Assembly: GCA_037179385.1 (NCBI GenBank)
Contig: CM074179.1
Coordinates: 28,650,046 to 28,714,045 of the forward strand
Direction of reading: 5' to 3'
Origin: Holothuria scabra
Lineage: Eukaryota; Echinodermata; Holothuroidea; Aspidochirotida; Holothuriidae
DNA length: 64,000 nucleotides
In this document: positions 15,111 to 27,202 of the stretch, in pieces
How positions within the stretch are numbered: position 1 is the first letter of the stretch
How the letters are laid out: every line of letters starts with the position of its first letter
Position numbers and translations under genes: made by a program
The notes under the pieces: model-generated
The model's database searches: none
What the model saw: only the letters and a program-made list of their open reading frames with translations
What the model was told of the DNA's origin: nothing

Positions 15111-15319
15111 GTTAGGTTAGGTTAGATGAGTTTTACAGCCCAGTTTCCAACTAATTGGTTCAAGTCGAGCTAGCCACGTCCTTTTGTTCAGTTGTGGCTC
15201 ATTGGCTTGTTTTCCCTACTCCATTGCTTATGCTGAGCACCAAGCACAATGGCAGTGGGTTCCGTTTTTAAAGTCTTCGGTATGACTCAGCCAGGACTCG
15301 AACTCAAGACCTCCTGACA
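15111..15319 (-). mobile_element. tRNA-derived SINE, copy S1
   Basis: On the minus strand it has a tRNA-like head (box B-like GAGTTCGAGTCCTGG near the right side) and a body ending near CTGTAAAACTCATCTAACC. It is flanked by ACCAGTGCCAAA and ACTAGTACCAAA (10 of 12 identical), probably the target duplication. Other copies: 18195-18440, 54012-54246, 55117-55360 and 56689-56933. Confidence 0.78.
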
Positions 15320-15338
15320 ACTAGTACCAAAAGGTACC

Positions 15339-15577
15339 TTCAAGGGAAAGAGCAGTCACCCCCCCAAATTGCAATAGTCTAGTATTGTATCCTATTTCAT
15401 GAATGGCACTTGAGAATTATGTGAATTGTGAAATTAATGAGGTGTAACTCATTACATTTCTGTAATATGTAAGTCTTGGAACATAAAAAAAGGTACGCAG
15501 AAGAGAAATTAGGAGATTTTATCCACAATTAGCTGTTGTTTTAAAACAATTTTGGGATGACTGCTCTTGCCCTTTAC
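15339..15577. mobile_element. MITE family I, copy C
   Basis: Left end CAAGGGAAAGAGCAGTCACC and right end GGGATGACTGCTCTTGCCCT are inverted as in the other family I copies. The interior is diverged. It follows SINE S1 closely. Confidence 0.65.
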
Positions 15578-17172
15578 CAAAGTGATTAGCAACACTGGGA
15601 AAACATGATGCCCCATTCTATGTCTCTATCCTTACTACATTAAGATCAAGATTACCTCAAGGGTCAAAGATTTTTGGGAGCAACACAAAACTGAGCCTGG
15701 CTACTGATGGTGGGATCCAGTCTAGGGAAAAAACCCTCCAGAAGCTATGGGGTTTTAGCGTATCTCTGTATGAAAAATTATGTCTTTTCAGTAAACCTAA
15801 CCCTTAACTGAGGAAAGGAAAAGGACACAATGTGGGGGAGGGGGAAAATGTCCCCTCTCACCCTCAGACCCTTGTAGCAAAGCCACAGGTGTTATGAAAA
15901 AATCAACCTATGTATTTTTATCTGTGTCTGACTAGAGAAACGAAACCAAGTCACCCGAGTGCACTACTTTCATACATACATGGGAAATACAGGCTACAGA
16001 AGACACATATAAGGAACAGCTAGGTATAGATCTCATCAAAAACAGCATGACTTTCTTGGCAGTGTATTCCAACAAGAAACCATTTTTGTGCAGCTTCAGA
16101 GACTGTGTACGGATTAAAACGTGATTTTAGCCATGACACGTTCTCCGTGAAGAGCACTGCGTTTGCACTTTCTATTTGTCTTCACAAAACTGTCTAATCA
16201 ATCATATGCTATCAGTTACATGATCCTATTTAATTAGCCAACAGTTCACTTAGCTATAAGTGAACATCTTTGCTGCATCAGTTCGCCAAAGAATAGCTCT
16301 TTGTCTCAGTGAGTAGCATGTGGGTTTAAGTTTTGCTAGTGTCACAGAAATTTGGACACTAGAAAATGTGACAATTTTTACATATTTTGCCCTGACACAG
16401 TTGAGTACAGTATAATATACCATTTTACTTTATAAAACCTTCCAGACTGGCATATTTAGAACACATTCATTACATTTAACAGACCAGGATATTTGACAAG
16501 AGATTCATTGGGAAATACTTGGAAACAATGCTAGCATCCAATATCTCAGTATTAGGTTTCAGGCAACTGACACACGTATAGAACAATATAGTAATTATAG
16601 TACAAAGGTCACATGCTACTTTCATAAAGTGATGATGCCTCTATGAAATTTGAACTTTTAAGCTGTAAGTTTACAGGCAACTCAATAACAGGTTTATAGT
16701 ACAGTACTACAGTTGTTAGTGCACCAGGTGAATATGACTTCCTTGTAGCAATTACAATTCTATGAAATGTGAACTTTTTTAACTTTTATTAATTTTTGTA
16801 AATTAACTAATATTATGCATACCACTGCAAATTGCACGTAAATTCCACAAACCAAAACAAATACAGGCTCAATGAGTTGTTGTACAGTACACTAGGGTAT
16901 GGGACTTAAAAGGGGAAAACCGTCAAGGATCCATTAACACTTGAAATCACCTTTCAGTACTGTAATAATGGGTGGACCCTCCAACCATGAAGTTAAAGAT
17001 CTTCTTTTATGAAGGTTGTCAATTCAGTAGGATACACATCCTTTGTTGATTTGAGGGCAGCAGACATGTTGTATTGTTACAGGCAGAATGACGACATCTG
17101 AAGATTGCGAGCTTGATTACGAGCTGTGGATAAATAACAATGAATCACTTTTGTATGATCTTTGGGTATACT
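15578..17172. other. No gene recognised
   Basis: AT-rich, with frequent TACAGTA/TACTGTA words (for example 16398-16408, 16698-16708, 16880-16890) but no coding signal. Confidence 0.5.
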
Positions 17173-17347
17173 CCCTTATAAAAATTTCTCATTACAGTTC
17201 TCATGAGATTCTCATGCAAAATGACTGCTTGTGAGAAATTCACATGAGATTCTCATAAGGTTTTCATACATTCTCACAAGATTCACACGAAATCTCATGC
17301 AAAATTGGGCATTCTCATGAGATTCTCATAAGACATTTTTATAAGGG
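17173..17347. mobile_element. Short TIR element filled with TCTCATGAGA words
   Basis: Perfect 13-bp terminal inverted repeat CCCTTATAAAAAT / ATTTTTATAAGGG. Nearly all the 150-bp interior is variants of TTCTCATGAGATTCTCA in both orientations. The TIR resembles that of 30687-31086 (CCCTTACAAAAA), so the two probably used the same kind of transposase although their interiors differ. No clear target duplication. Confidence 0.78.
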
Positions 17348-17857
17348 CTGTATGCATCAGTATTCAATACAACAAAAAAAATACAAACAAGCAAGCATTC
17401 CAAAAATGCTTGATGTATACTGTATGTCTTAACAGACAGGTCTGCAAATAGAACTTTGGTAGCAAGTTGCAACCACAAAAATGTAGATTGCTAATACTAA
17501 CTGTACATAAGTTTTACACATAATTTAAAGATGTTCAACAACCATTTAGATCAACCTTTGCGTCTACTAAATAGTTACTATTCATAGGAGTAAATTCTTA
17601 GTTTGCTCATAATACGCAAAGTTCACTGAGTTTTTCGCTAACAAATACAAAGTTCAGTTTTTGCTATTGAATGAGTACAAAGTTCAGTTTTCTATATATC
17701 CGCCCAGGTTCATTGCATCAACTCCAACAATGGCTATCACTGGAATATTTCTACCTTCACTTTGTAAGAAACTGATATAAATTCCTTTCGGCACTATTCA
17801 TGTTTATATAAGATTCTGTTTTTTTAAATGCTTCATACTGCAAGATTACTTGACTTA

Positions 17858-17994
17858 ATCATGTTGTTTAAAATCAAGATCAAAATCTTGATTTTCATTG
17901 AAAAAATTATGATTGATTTAGAAAAATCTAATTTAACTGAATTGATTTAAATCACTGATCTAAATCATGATTTAAAAAAAGAAATCAACTACCC
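17858..17994. mobile_element. Degraded hAT-like MITE with GATTTAAATC words
   Basis: Right end GAAATCAACTACCCTG and left end CATGTTGTTTAAAATC fit a worn CAGGGTTGTTTGATTT-type TIR. The inside is variants of AAAATCAAGAT and GATTTAAATCA. A related fragment is at 38627-38740. No target duplication found. Confidence 0.5.
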
Positions 17995-18194
17995 TGATAA
18001 ACTGTTACAAAATTCACTTCATCCACTTATTTGATACTTGCTTTACAGTTTTCTTATTTGTTGTATCTCCATTATTGCAAGTTAGCCTGCTTCGCAGGCC
18101 TTGAATTTTGAGGCATACAAGTGCGATCACACACCATGACTCTCCTCAAATCACTGTGAGTAGTGTGATTTTTTTGTACACCTAGATAAAGATG

Positions 18195-18440
18195 TGTTAG
18201 TTAGTTAGATGGAATTTTACAGCCCAGTTTCCAACCTACTGGTTCAAGCTGAGCTGGTCATAGCCTTTTTTTCCAGTTTTGGCTAACTGGCTTGTTTTCC
18301 ATACTCCACTGCATATACAGTACAGAGCATCACACACAACGGCCGTAGGTTCCATTATTAGAGTCTTTGGTATGACTCATAGGTATAGAACCTGGGCCTT
18401 CCGTGTGAGAAGCGGACACTCTTACCATTAAACATACACA
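18195..18440 (-). mobile_element. tRNA-derived SINE, copy S2
   Basis: Same body as S1 (CCCAGTTTCCAACC, GGCTTGTTTTCC, AGTCTTTGGTATGACTC in plus orientation). The tRNA-like head at the right end is diverged. It may have landed in a MITE whose left part starts at CAGGCCTTGAATTTTGAGG (18096). Confidence 0.7.
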
Positions 18441-20115
18441 TGGTCTTTAGATGAAGATGGATGAGAGCTCACAATCACACACCTTAATTTGCTGAGGAGT
18501 ACAATTTGTAGCACACCTGGAAAACCTGTAGACGAATCTGGACAGCAAGTGATGGTCTGATTTCAGCCATTACTAGGGTCTATCACCTTCTAACCTTTCA
18601 ATTTCCTTGCTTACCTGTATCATGGATGGTTTTACACTAAACTGTATCTTAATCCCTTCAATTTCTAGATATGAGGGTTTGAAACTCATTTCCACAGTAT
18701 ATAAAGATGATTCAAGGCTGATAACCCCACTAATGGCTGCCCCCAGTCACTAAAAACAAGCGCTAATTGGATTCGTTTATACCTCAACTCAAGGGCTGAA
18801 CAGCCAGCTGACAAATCAGATATTTTAGTTTTGTTTATGTTTGGTCTCATCAAGTCCTCACATACAGACAACTTTACTTTATTGTAGAGTGCCAACAAAA
18901 CAAAACAACAGTAACTAATAAATTCACAGGTTCTGTCCCTTCAATTGTGGAGAGGCATATCACCACTGAAGTATGTCATTTTTAGAATAAGGGTAACCGG
19001 ATATTGAATTTAAAATAGTTGGACTTCCCTTGATTGATGTAAAAGTGGCAAAATTTAAACAGCACTTTTGGGTTCAAATTATATTATGTAGCTGCCTGAT
19101 TGGACAATGACATGTTCAACTTCAGAGGAGCAAAGGATGAATGTGTAGCTCAGGCAGAGCAGAATGAACCACCACAAAAATCCAACCAAAACCAAGAATC
19201 CATATGTGACTGTACAAAGGTGGGGATGAGGACTACTTAACAGAATATTAAACCCAATGTATTGCAACAAGTGCATGCTTCCTTGGCCCTTTTGTAATAC
19301 ACCTCACCAATCACCTTTGAGAAGGCAAAAACCTGATACTGATGGCTGCAAATTCAAGGTACACCTTTGACAATAAAAACAGTGAAGGCCAGGAAAAAAA
19401 AAACACCGATAAAATTTAATAGGCACAAATCACATGTAGGTAGGCTCTAAAAAATAGTGGTTTGTAGTCAAAGGAATGATTTTCCTCTTGGTTTGTTATA
19501 CAGGGCTTGACTTGGACCTGTGGGTGTAGGGCTTTGTGATTGCAATTTGCAATGTTATGGTAGAAGATACTGAAGGTTTGTGATCAGCTATTGCTCTGTA
19601 CTACTGCACTTAGACCCCCAAAATCCTGGCAGTCTGTCTGCCTGATGCTGACACCTGGAAGTTTACAGACAATAAACAGGTAAAGATCCTATAAATAAAT
19701 TTAGCTGAAAGAACTTTAATTACTGTACCTGGAATGAGAAAATCTGCTGGTTATTTCTAAATACTGCAGACAGTTAGTGCTATTGTGAAATCTTTTCTCA
19801 CAATGTCAGTCCTTTAATTTTGGCAGGTAATGCTACTGTAAACCAACATCAGACCCTTTTGACAGTTAGCAAGTATTTTTACATTAATTCAGTCATAGCA
19901 CTACAAATCCGCATTAACAAACTTGTTTATGGTGTAATAAAATCCATTTTAAAGTTGCACTTATCAGTAATCGTTGGGTATTTCCCATTGTCTTTGTTAC
20001 CCAGCATGTGCCCAAGTTTTGCTGATTAATCCATTTCTTTTGCACAAAGGTAACATTTATTTTACCAAACAGTAACACAATGGTTCAATGAGGCACACCC
20101 TTAGAATTTAGTCTT
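18441..20115. other. No gene recognised
   Basis: AT-rich, no domain recognised in any frame. A poly-A run at 20117-20143 precedes the next element. Confidence 0.5.
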
Positions 20116-20117
20116 GC

Positions 20118-20148
<31 letters not shown>

Positions 20149-21352
20149 CAAGGGCACTATGGTTCCTTGCATCTAAGATGATATTGTACTAAGGTAGTCG
20201 CAAAGTAAGGCATACAGTAATTTGCACCTTTAACCCCAATGACTTTTGGCCATCACCCAAAAACATAGGGGCACATAACATTTCAAAATCATACAAAAAA
20301 TTGAAGTTTTAGAGAAATGGAACACTTAACTTGTCAATTTATCACACTTCACACTTCCATGTGACAAATACACACACTCATCACCTTTCACTAAAATGTC
20401 ATTTACTTGAGTTTGGGGCAGTATAGGCGGGTACAGTAGTTAATTGCCCTTTTGGTCGAGCTCAATAATTAAAATCGATACCTTACAAAGAAGTCACAAA
20501 GGTCACATACAGTCAAGGTAAGTCAAAACTGATTTTAAATAAACACAACTGTCCCTTTTGCAGGGAAGAACTTTAACAGTCACCTAGTCATTCCCACAAG
20601 TCAGCTACTAAAGGCAGCTTGAGAGTCAATTATTACCACCAATTTCTACTTCACAATTTGGCTAGAAGACCAAAACACAAACAAACATAGATGGTAAAAT
20701 CTAATAAATGACTTTCAACTTGACCTTTTAACCTAAAGTGGGTGTCAGAAACGCCATTGTACAGTAGTCTGTAGGGTGAAAGCAGAGGTAAAGAAAAGAA
20801 ACTGCTTACATATTTTACTATTGTGATATGCATCCACAATATTATAAAAAATTGGCGCCAAAGCTTGCATTGCAAATAATTTATTGAATACTGCATGAGG
20901 AAAAGGGTTTGTTTTAACAAAAATAACATTACTATACTGATTGTTACCTTACTGCTTTTAGACTAAGAAGGGGTTATAATTCTTCTTTTCTCTTATACAT
21001 TGCATTTGTCTAAAGGCATTAAACTTCAGCTGGATTTTTATACCAATTGAACAAAGACATATCACCCAAATAATCTAAGTGACATGTGTGTCATGACTTG
21101 GTATGAAAGCATCCAAACAAGCCTCTTTTGCTTTTTCTCTTGAGTCTTAAGTTGCTACAGTACCACAGCTTACAGCAGTTTTTATTTTTCTTTCCTATCA
21201 CTAAGGAATACTGTTATAGCTTGCAAACATATTTTGCATTTGCCATGGGCACGTCCAAGTCTTGGGGAGGACAACCAAATTTCCAATGCAGGGTATTATC
21301 CTCTAGACAACCAGATATATTTGAAAAAGAATCATTCCTGCTTGTGGTCAAA

Positions 21353-21378
21353 AGGTCAAATGAGGTCAAGTGAGGTCA
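21353..21378 (+). promoter_or_regulatory. Three AGGTCA half-sites at 10-bp spacing
   Basis: AGGTCA occurs at 21353, 21363 and 21373, that is two consecutive DR4 arrangements, inside Helentron-like copy 1. DR4 is the classic thyroid-hormone/LXR-type spacing. Function is unproven. Confidence 0.45.
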
Positions 21379-21634
21379 ATGTGGGTTATGACATGCATTT
21401 CACTTGGACCAACACAAATCTCCATTACACCACCCCTCTAAAATGTTTCATTGGCAAGATAGCAATAACACATAATTTTTTGACCTTTTGACCCTTTCCA
21501 GTTATTTTGGTTAATGTACCAACATTTTCACCTCCTACCAATTTAACTTATCCTAAAATTATGCCACTGTTTGAACAACAGATACCAAGTTACAGCTACT
21601 AACGGAAATTCACTTGGCCTCTGGTGATCACCAG

Positions 21635-21647
21635 TGACCTTTGACCT
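21635..21647 (-). promoter_or_regulatory. Perfect DR1 nuclear-receptor motif
   Basis: TGACCTTTGACCT is the reverse complement of AGGTCA-A-AGGTCA, the consensus for HNF4, RXR/PPAR and COUP-TF type receptors. It sits in the core repeat of the element. Confidence 0.45.
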
Positions 21648-21801
21648 CCGCCAAAACGATACGGCACATCTACTCGACGACATCTACATACATACAAAGT
21701 TTGAAAAAAATTCATCACTTGGTTATTGATTTATTGCACCACATACTTTGCATTCCAATCTGTCACATCCACACACACATACACATACACCAAGGTGACT
21801 A

Positions 21802-22604
21802 CCGTATTTACTCTATTAAACGCCCCGGGGGCGTGAAATTTTCGTTAAGGGGGGCGTTTATTAGAGTCAAATTTATGTGACTTCTGATAAACTGCTACAT
21901 ATGGCATATTTGTCCATTTGGTTGTCAGCTTCACAATCAGCTGTGAGCTCCTCCCCAATGACTGGTAACCAAACTTAATTCCCTATATATATGGTAGCCA
22001 TGAACAGCACTCTGAACTTTGCAAGTGTGATCAACTTTCGCCGACGTCTTGATATGTAACATTACACACAGAAGTGACTTTTTTAAGTGCCCGCGGCATA
22101 TGCATTCATGCATGCTGTGAACAGTATACAGCCAGGCCTCACGGTACTATACTGACCGGCCGGCTATACGCACGTACATACGGTAATTGCATAATAGTTA
22201 CAGTGAGTTGTACCATTAGCAGTACATACGCGTTCACAGCATTTCACTGTTAAACAGTTTTCCTGTGTTGAATTTGGATTTTCATGTTAGGCTGTTCGGA
22301 TAGGCTAGCGAATATTTGTATACCTACGGTATGTACAGTACCACTTTCGAACCACAAACGAAGCAGTACAGGTTCGCGGTATGTGATAGCGTGGTGGATA
22401 TCGACAGAAATTAGTTGCAGAAACATGCCTTTTACTTCAGGATACAGTATGGGACTTTAGGAGATTTCGTGGCTTCAAGGCAGGCCTATTTCATTTTCCT
22501 TTTACAATAATGTCTTTGGAATTAACAATTTCACTTTATGCAATGTGACGAAAAAGGTGGGGGGGCGTTCATTAGAGAGGGGGCGTTTAATAGAGTAAAT
22601 ACGG
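21802..22604. mobile_element. TA-flanked MITE nested in Helentron-like copy 1
   Basis: Perfect inverted ends of about 25 bp start CCGTATTTACTCTATTAAAC and continue into a C-rich/G-rich stretch. TA flanks both sides (21800-21801, 22605-22606). The second Helentron-like copy has GACTGCAT where this one has GAC-TA-element-TA-CAT, giving an empty-site comparison that supports a TA duplication (Tc1/mariner-like). The 803-bp body has no transposase frame. Confidence 0.88.
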
Positions 22605-22644
22605 TACATAGGTTCCTTTGTTACACAAGGAACCAAAAAAGGAC

Positions 22645-23860
22645 AATAACTCACAAATAATCAACTACAGAGGCAAAGAACAACCTTAATCATTGTAAAT
22701 AACACCATTGAAGGTTTTAAAGCATAGCCTTTTTACAGTAAAATATACATCCTTCTGCACCGTTACACAAGGCTATGGCGTGTAAACTTTGGCAGATGGT
22801 ACCATATCTGAGGTTAAACATTCTGTTTGGTGTGATTTGAATCATGGGATGAACTCTTACATTTTAAGTGTCTCATACTGTACTTTGTCATGAAAGGGGG
22901 AAGTATGTATTGGCATGGCATACAAATAATGCTAGACCATGAAATAAACTGGTTCCTACTGCATTGTTAGGGCAAAGGTACCTAGAGAGTATTGTATTTA
23001 CCTCCAATGTTCACTAGGTGGTTTGAAGGGGCAATATGAGATTGTTTAAACAAGTTTCCCTCGACTTAAATTAAAAAATCACATTGTCTTGGTCCAGATG
23101 ATGTTGTGGTTTGGTCACTGTATAGTTCATGAGACTGTCCAGTCCAGATTGCACCTGTGCAGAATTTTTTACCCCCAAATATTACAAAATTCCTATTCAA
23201 CAGTAATTCATAAATAATTAACATTTTTTCTCACTCTAAAGACCTCTTCAATGTCTGTTCATTGTGTTAAAAAATCTTTTGAAAGAGGAAGAACACTGCA
23301 CTGGAACAAAAGGTTACTACAACATTCATTGTGGAACTATTTTGGCTCCTGGCTTCAAGTACAGTAAACAGCTATTTGTGCAAACAGACAATTATAGTTG
23401 TTGTCTATGTACAGCTTCATAGCCCTTTGGAAGCCTTAATTCAAGATAAGGGGAAACTACCAGCATGGGAATTAAAGACACATCAAAAAGTTAACAAAGG
23501 TTCCCTATGCAGTATCTTCCAAATTCCTTTTTAGGACTCTAAACGACAAGTATCATTGTGACAAAGCTCTACTGTATGTATCTACCAGACTTTGTATAGG
23601 ATCACCAATCGGGGGATCACAATGGTTCCAAATCTCTGAGTTTTTCCAGGAAGGTCTCAGTTTGGGTTACACTCTCTTGTTTACAATAGGTATTACAAGT
23701 CTCTGTTTCCAACATTTTCTGTGTTATTTCCTTTTCACGTGATGAACAGATGGCCTCTACTGTTGCTTAAGTCCATGAAAGGTGAATAAAGACATGTGGT
23801 ACCTCCTTTTGGTGGCTATGTACTGTACATGCTCACATGATCCAAATGATCTGGATGAAC
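22645..23860. other. No gene recognised
   Basis: AT-rich with no coding signal. If the last MASTL exon is distant it could lie in a stretch like this, but I saw no supported candidate. Confidence 0.45.
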
Positions 23861-24095
23861 AAACCAACCAGCACTTACAACATGTGTTCTGGCAAAATTT
23901 GAGTTTACATAAAAATTTGGTGACGTCATTCTTTCTTAATCCAACCTGGCATATAACATAAGGAGGAACTTGTGTAGCTCTGTGCAGTGCACTTTGTCTA
24001 CATTGCCTTTTATAGTGTCAAAGTATGTATTTGCAGTAAAGCAGGGCTGAGTACCTATTTTTGTTTGGGTTCGTTATTCAAATTTATAGTATTGT
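23861..24095. repeat. Dispersed repeat, partner of 5329-5545
   Basis: Collinear copy in the same orientation. Shared landmarks are AGTTTACAT, GCAGGGCTGAGT and a TTYGTTCGGG-like block. Confidence 0.65.
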
Positions 24096-26129
24096 AAAGT
24101 ATGCAAATAAGGTTCTGGGAGAAAAGGGAACATTGTACAGTACAATATGTGTTGAGCTTGGATTACTATGTGTACCACTATCCCACGCTGCCACGCTGTA
24201 GTGTGCCCCACAGTTCCATGCGTCAACATATTACCGAACTAGCTTATTACAGTTGCCTACATGGTACATGCTATGTAGTGACAATTTATGGACTACCATT
24301 CAATTTGTGACACTTAGACACAAGGATCGAAACAAGCCTTAAAACTTTGGGGACCAACCGTGCAACTATTGCAAAACAGCTACTGAAGTCTAGAGGCTGA
24401 AGCAGAAATCAAGGGACCAAAATTGAATAAGTGTAAAAGGGACCGATTAATCCAGTTTCTCCACACCTTCTGGGGCCAGCTACTGAGAACCAGATGCTAT
24501 ACATACCTAATAAGAGTATATTTTCAAGACAGAAAAAGCTCACTATAAAGTTTATTCAAAATGCTGATGTTGAGTACTGTATCGACCTGTGTATCACGCG
24601 TGATGCTTAGTATACCAAATTTACAAAGTCTGTGTAGTTCACGGAGGGGTACATAATTATATACCCCATGCAATAAGGTTTGAATAGTTAAGGAGCCAAT
24701 TGACCACTTATCCTGCAGAAGTTTTGGACTCGGACTGCAAATTTCTAGGGGTACTCAGAATATTGTACTCATAATTACAACCCTTCTTCATGTTTCAAAA
24801 TTTAACCCTTCAGAAGAGTAAGGTAGTTGTCCTCATTCTTGGTTCAGAATAATGAGCCTTTGAAGTAACAAGCAACAGTCACTTGCTATCTGATTGACAG
24901 AAGATGTGTAACAAGAGCCCAAGGGCACTATGGTTCCTTGCATTAAAGATGATATTGTATTAAGGTAGTCCCAAGGTAAGGCATAATTTGCACCTTTAAC
25001 CCCAATGACTTTTGGCCATCACCCAAAAACATAGGGGCACATTAAATTTCAAAATCATACAAGCACTTGCCGTTTGAGAGAAATGGAACACTAAACTTTT
25101 CAAATTATCACACTGCACACTGCCCACTTCCATGCGACAAATACATTCATCACCTTTCACTAAAATGTCATTTACTTGAGTTTGGGGTAGTATAGGAGGC
25201 TAGTTAATTGCCTTTTTGGTCAATCTCAACAATTCAAATCCAGACCTTAAAAAGAAGTCACAAAGGTCAAATACAGTCAAAGTAGATCAAAACTGATTTT
25301 AAATAAACACAGTCTCTTCTGCACCAAAGAAATTTAACAGTCATCTGGTCATTCCTGACCACCAAAATTTATGATGGATGACTAGAAATTATGTCATGGT
25401 TGTCCTTTAGACTACCCAATGTGTTTGCCTGAAAAGCAAAAATAAGGAAAAGCCCACAATTCTGCTACTAAAGGCAGCCCGATAGTGATTTATTACCACC
25501 AATTACTTCTTCACAATTTGGCTAGAAGACCAAGAAACAAACATAGCTCTGTAGAATCTAATAAATGACTTTCAACTTGACCTTTTAACCTAAAGAGGGT
25601 GTTAGAAACAGCATTGTAGTCCCTAGGGTAAAAGCAGAGGTAAAGAAGAGAAACTGCTTTCATATTTTACTATTGAAATTGGAATCTTAGCTTGCACTGT
25701 GAATAACTTTATTCAATACTGTATGTGAGGAAAAGGTTGTTTTTAATAATAATTGCATTACTGTCCTGATTGTTAACTAAACTGCTTTTAGACTGAGAGG
25801 GGGTTATAATTCTTCTTTTCTTTTATACATTGCATTTGTCTAAAGGCATTAAACTTCAGCTGGACTTTTAAACCAATTGAACAAAGACCCAAAGAGTCTT
25901 CACGTGCACTTTACTTAGACGAACACAACTTTCCACTATGTTACTTGGTTATTGAGTAATTGCACCGCATACCTGGCATTGCAATAGGCCTACATATGAC
26001 CTACATGTACACACTAGCCTGTCATTTAAATGTCAGTAACTCAAGTAACGAACATTGTAGGAGGGTAGTGTAATAGCCTTTTTGGTTCATCTGATCAAGA
26101 CAAATCTTGACGTCACAAAAAAGTCACAA

Positions 26130-26173
26130 AGGTCAAAAGGTCAAATGAGGTCAGGTGAGGTCAAGGGGGGTCA
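26130..26173 (+). promoter_or_regulatory. Row of five AGGTCA-type half-sites (DR2-DR4-DR4-DR4)
   Basis: AGGTCA at 26130, 26138, 26148 and 26158, then GGGTCA at 26168, all in one orientation. Four of them start exactly 10 bp apart, one helical turn. The row is inside Helentron-like copy 2. Confidence 0.5.
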
Positions 26174-26422
26174 TCACGTGCATTTCACTTAGACGAACAC
26201 AAATCTCCATTACACCACCCCTCTAAAATGTTTCAGTGGCAAGATATCAATAAAACATTACTTTTTGACCTTTTGACCCTTTCCAATTATTTTGGTTAAT
26301 GTACCAACATTTTCACCTCCTACCAATCTAACTTATCCTAAACTGATGCCACTGCTTGAACAACGGATACTGAGTTACAGCTACTAACAGAAATTCAGTT
26401 TTTGGCCTCTGGTGATCACCAG

Positions 26423-26435
26423 TGACCTTTGACCT
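26423..26435 (-). promoter_or_regulatory. Perfect DR1 nuclear-receptor motif
   Basis: TGACCTTTGACCT in the core unit of Helentron-like copy 2, at the equivalent place to the DR1 of copy 1. Confidence 0.45.
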
Positions 26436-26555
26436 CCACCAAAAACGATAGGGCACATCTACTCCACAACATCAACATACATACCAAGTTTGAAAAAAAT
26501 TGATCACTCGGTTATTGAGTTATCGCACCACATACCTCGCATTCCAATCCGTCAC

Positions 26556-26600
26556 ATACACACACACACACACATACACACACACACACACACATACATA
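26556..26600. repeat. (CA)n tract of Helentron-like copy 2
   Basis: CA repeats with occasional TACA, placed between core repeat and 3' hairpin as in the other copies. Confidence 0.85.
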
Positions 26601-26965
26601 CGCCATGGTGACTGCATAGGTTCCTTTGTTACACAAGGAACCAAAATGTGTAGGTTGTAGAATGACGTAATAATAATAATAATGAGTCTAACATGTGTAT
26701 GTATCTAACTAAGGGCAGAGTCATTTGTCTAACTGGTTGTTATTGCCAAATCCCTTATGTACAGTTATGTCCTAGTCCTGTGCCCAACTGTCCATACTGT
26801 CCAGTTAGATACATGACTCTCCCCAATATGAGTTTGTTTGTTTGTAAGAGTTCTTTTTCCCAACCCGACCCCAACCTATACTCAGCTCATTGTATATGGT
26901 TTCAATTCAATCACTCTGCAAATAACCAGATACATTTTACACCGGACTATGTCTTGGTGTAATGG

Positions 26966-27160
26966 TAGTGTTGTAACAAGTCACGACTCGAGTCACTTCC
27001 TCTCAAAATGACTGTGACTCGATATAATTCGGGAGTAATTTCCCCATGAAAAGAGTACAGTGACTCAAGTCAATGACTCGACTCGACTTGACTCCAGTCA
27101 CTTAAAAGTTTGAAAACTGGTGACTTGAGTCACTAATCTAGTGACTCGATTACAACACTG
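26966..27160. mobile_element. hAT-type MITE, 195 bp, GACTCGAGTCA words
   Basis: The ends TAGTGTTGTAAC and (inverted) CAGTGTTGTAATCGAGTCAC are flanked by a perfect 8-bp duplication TGTAATGG (26958-26965 and 27161-27168), the hAT hallmark. The interior is mostly GTGACTCGA/GACTCGACT words. It sits 42 bp beyond the donor site of MASTL exon 27203-27313, inside the intron. Confidence 0.92.
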
Positions 27161-27202
27161 TGTAATGGATACCAGTTTTAAATGGATACAGATTATACTC
27201 AC

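Larger units (their letters stand above)
20150..22640 (+). mobile_element. Helentron-like non-autonomous element (HINE/pearl/Tsp-style), copy 1
   Basis: The order of parts matches Helentron-associated elements. A 5' subterminal TGGTTCCTTG (20160-20169) is the inverse of the 3' CAAGGAACCA. The body is followed by core-repeat sequence with a DR1 motif (21635-21647), a short CA-rich tract (21771-21790) and a 3' hairpin of GGTTCCTT (22611-22618) with AAGGAACC (22627-22634). It aligns with 24928-26646 over most of its length. A TA-flanked MITE (21802-22604) interrupts it just before the hairpin. No Rep/helicase frame is present. The class assignment rests on architecture, not on a protein. Confidence 0.7.
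24928..26646 (+). mobile_element. Helentron-like non-autonomous element, copy 2
   Basis: This copy has no nested MITE. It carries the 5' subterminal TGGTTCCTTG (24931-24940), a long body shared with copy 1, and at least two diverged core units. A five-member AGGTCA row (26130-26173) and a perfect DR1 (26423-26435) follow, then a (CA)n tract and a 3' hairpin GGTTCCTT (26619-26626) / AAGGAACC (26635-26642). Compared with copy 1 it has extra sequence near 25365-25470 and a different segment at 25895-26130. Non-coding. The hAT MITE at 26966 lies 320 bp away. Confidence 0.72.

Noticed and set aside
21300..21335. Minus-strand candidate for the last MASTL exon (ACAAGCAG, then a short frame to a stop)
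   Set aside because: It lies inside Helentron-like copy 1, and the encoded residues do not resemble the Greatwall tail.
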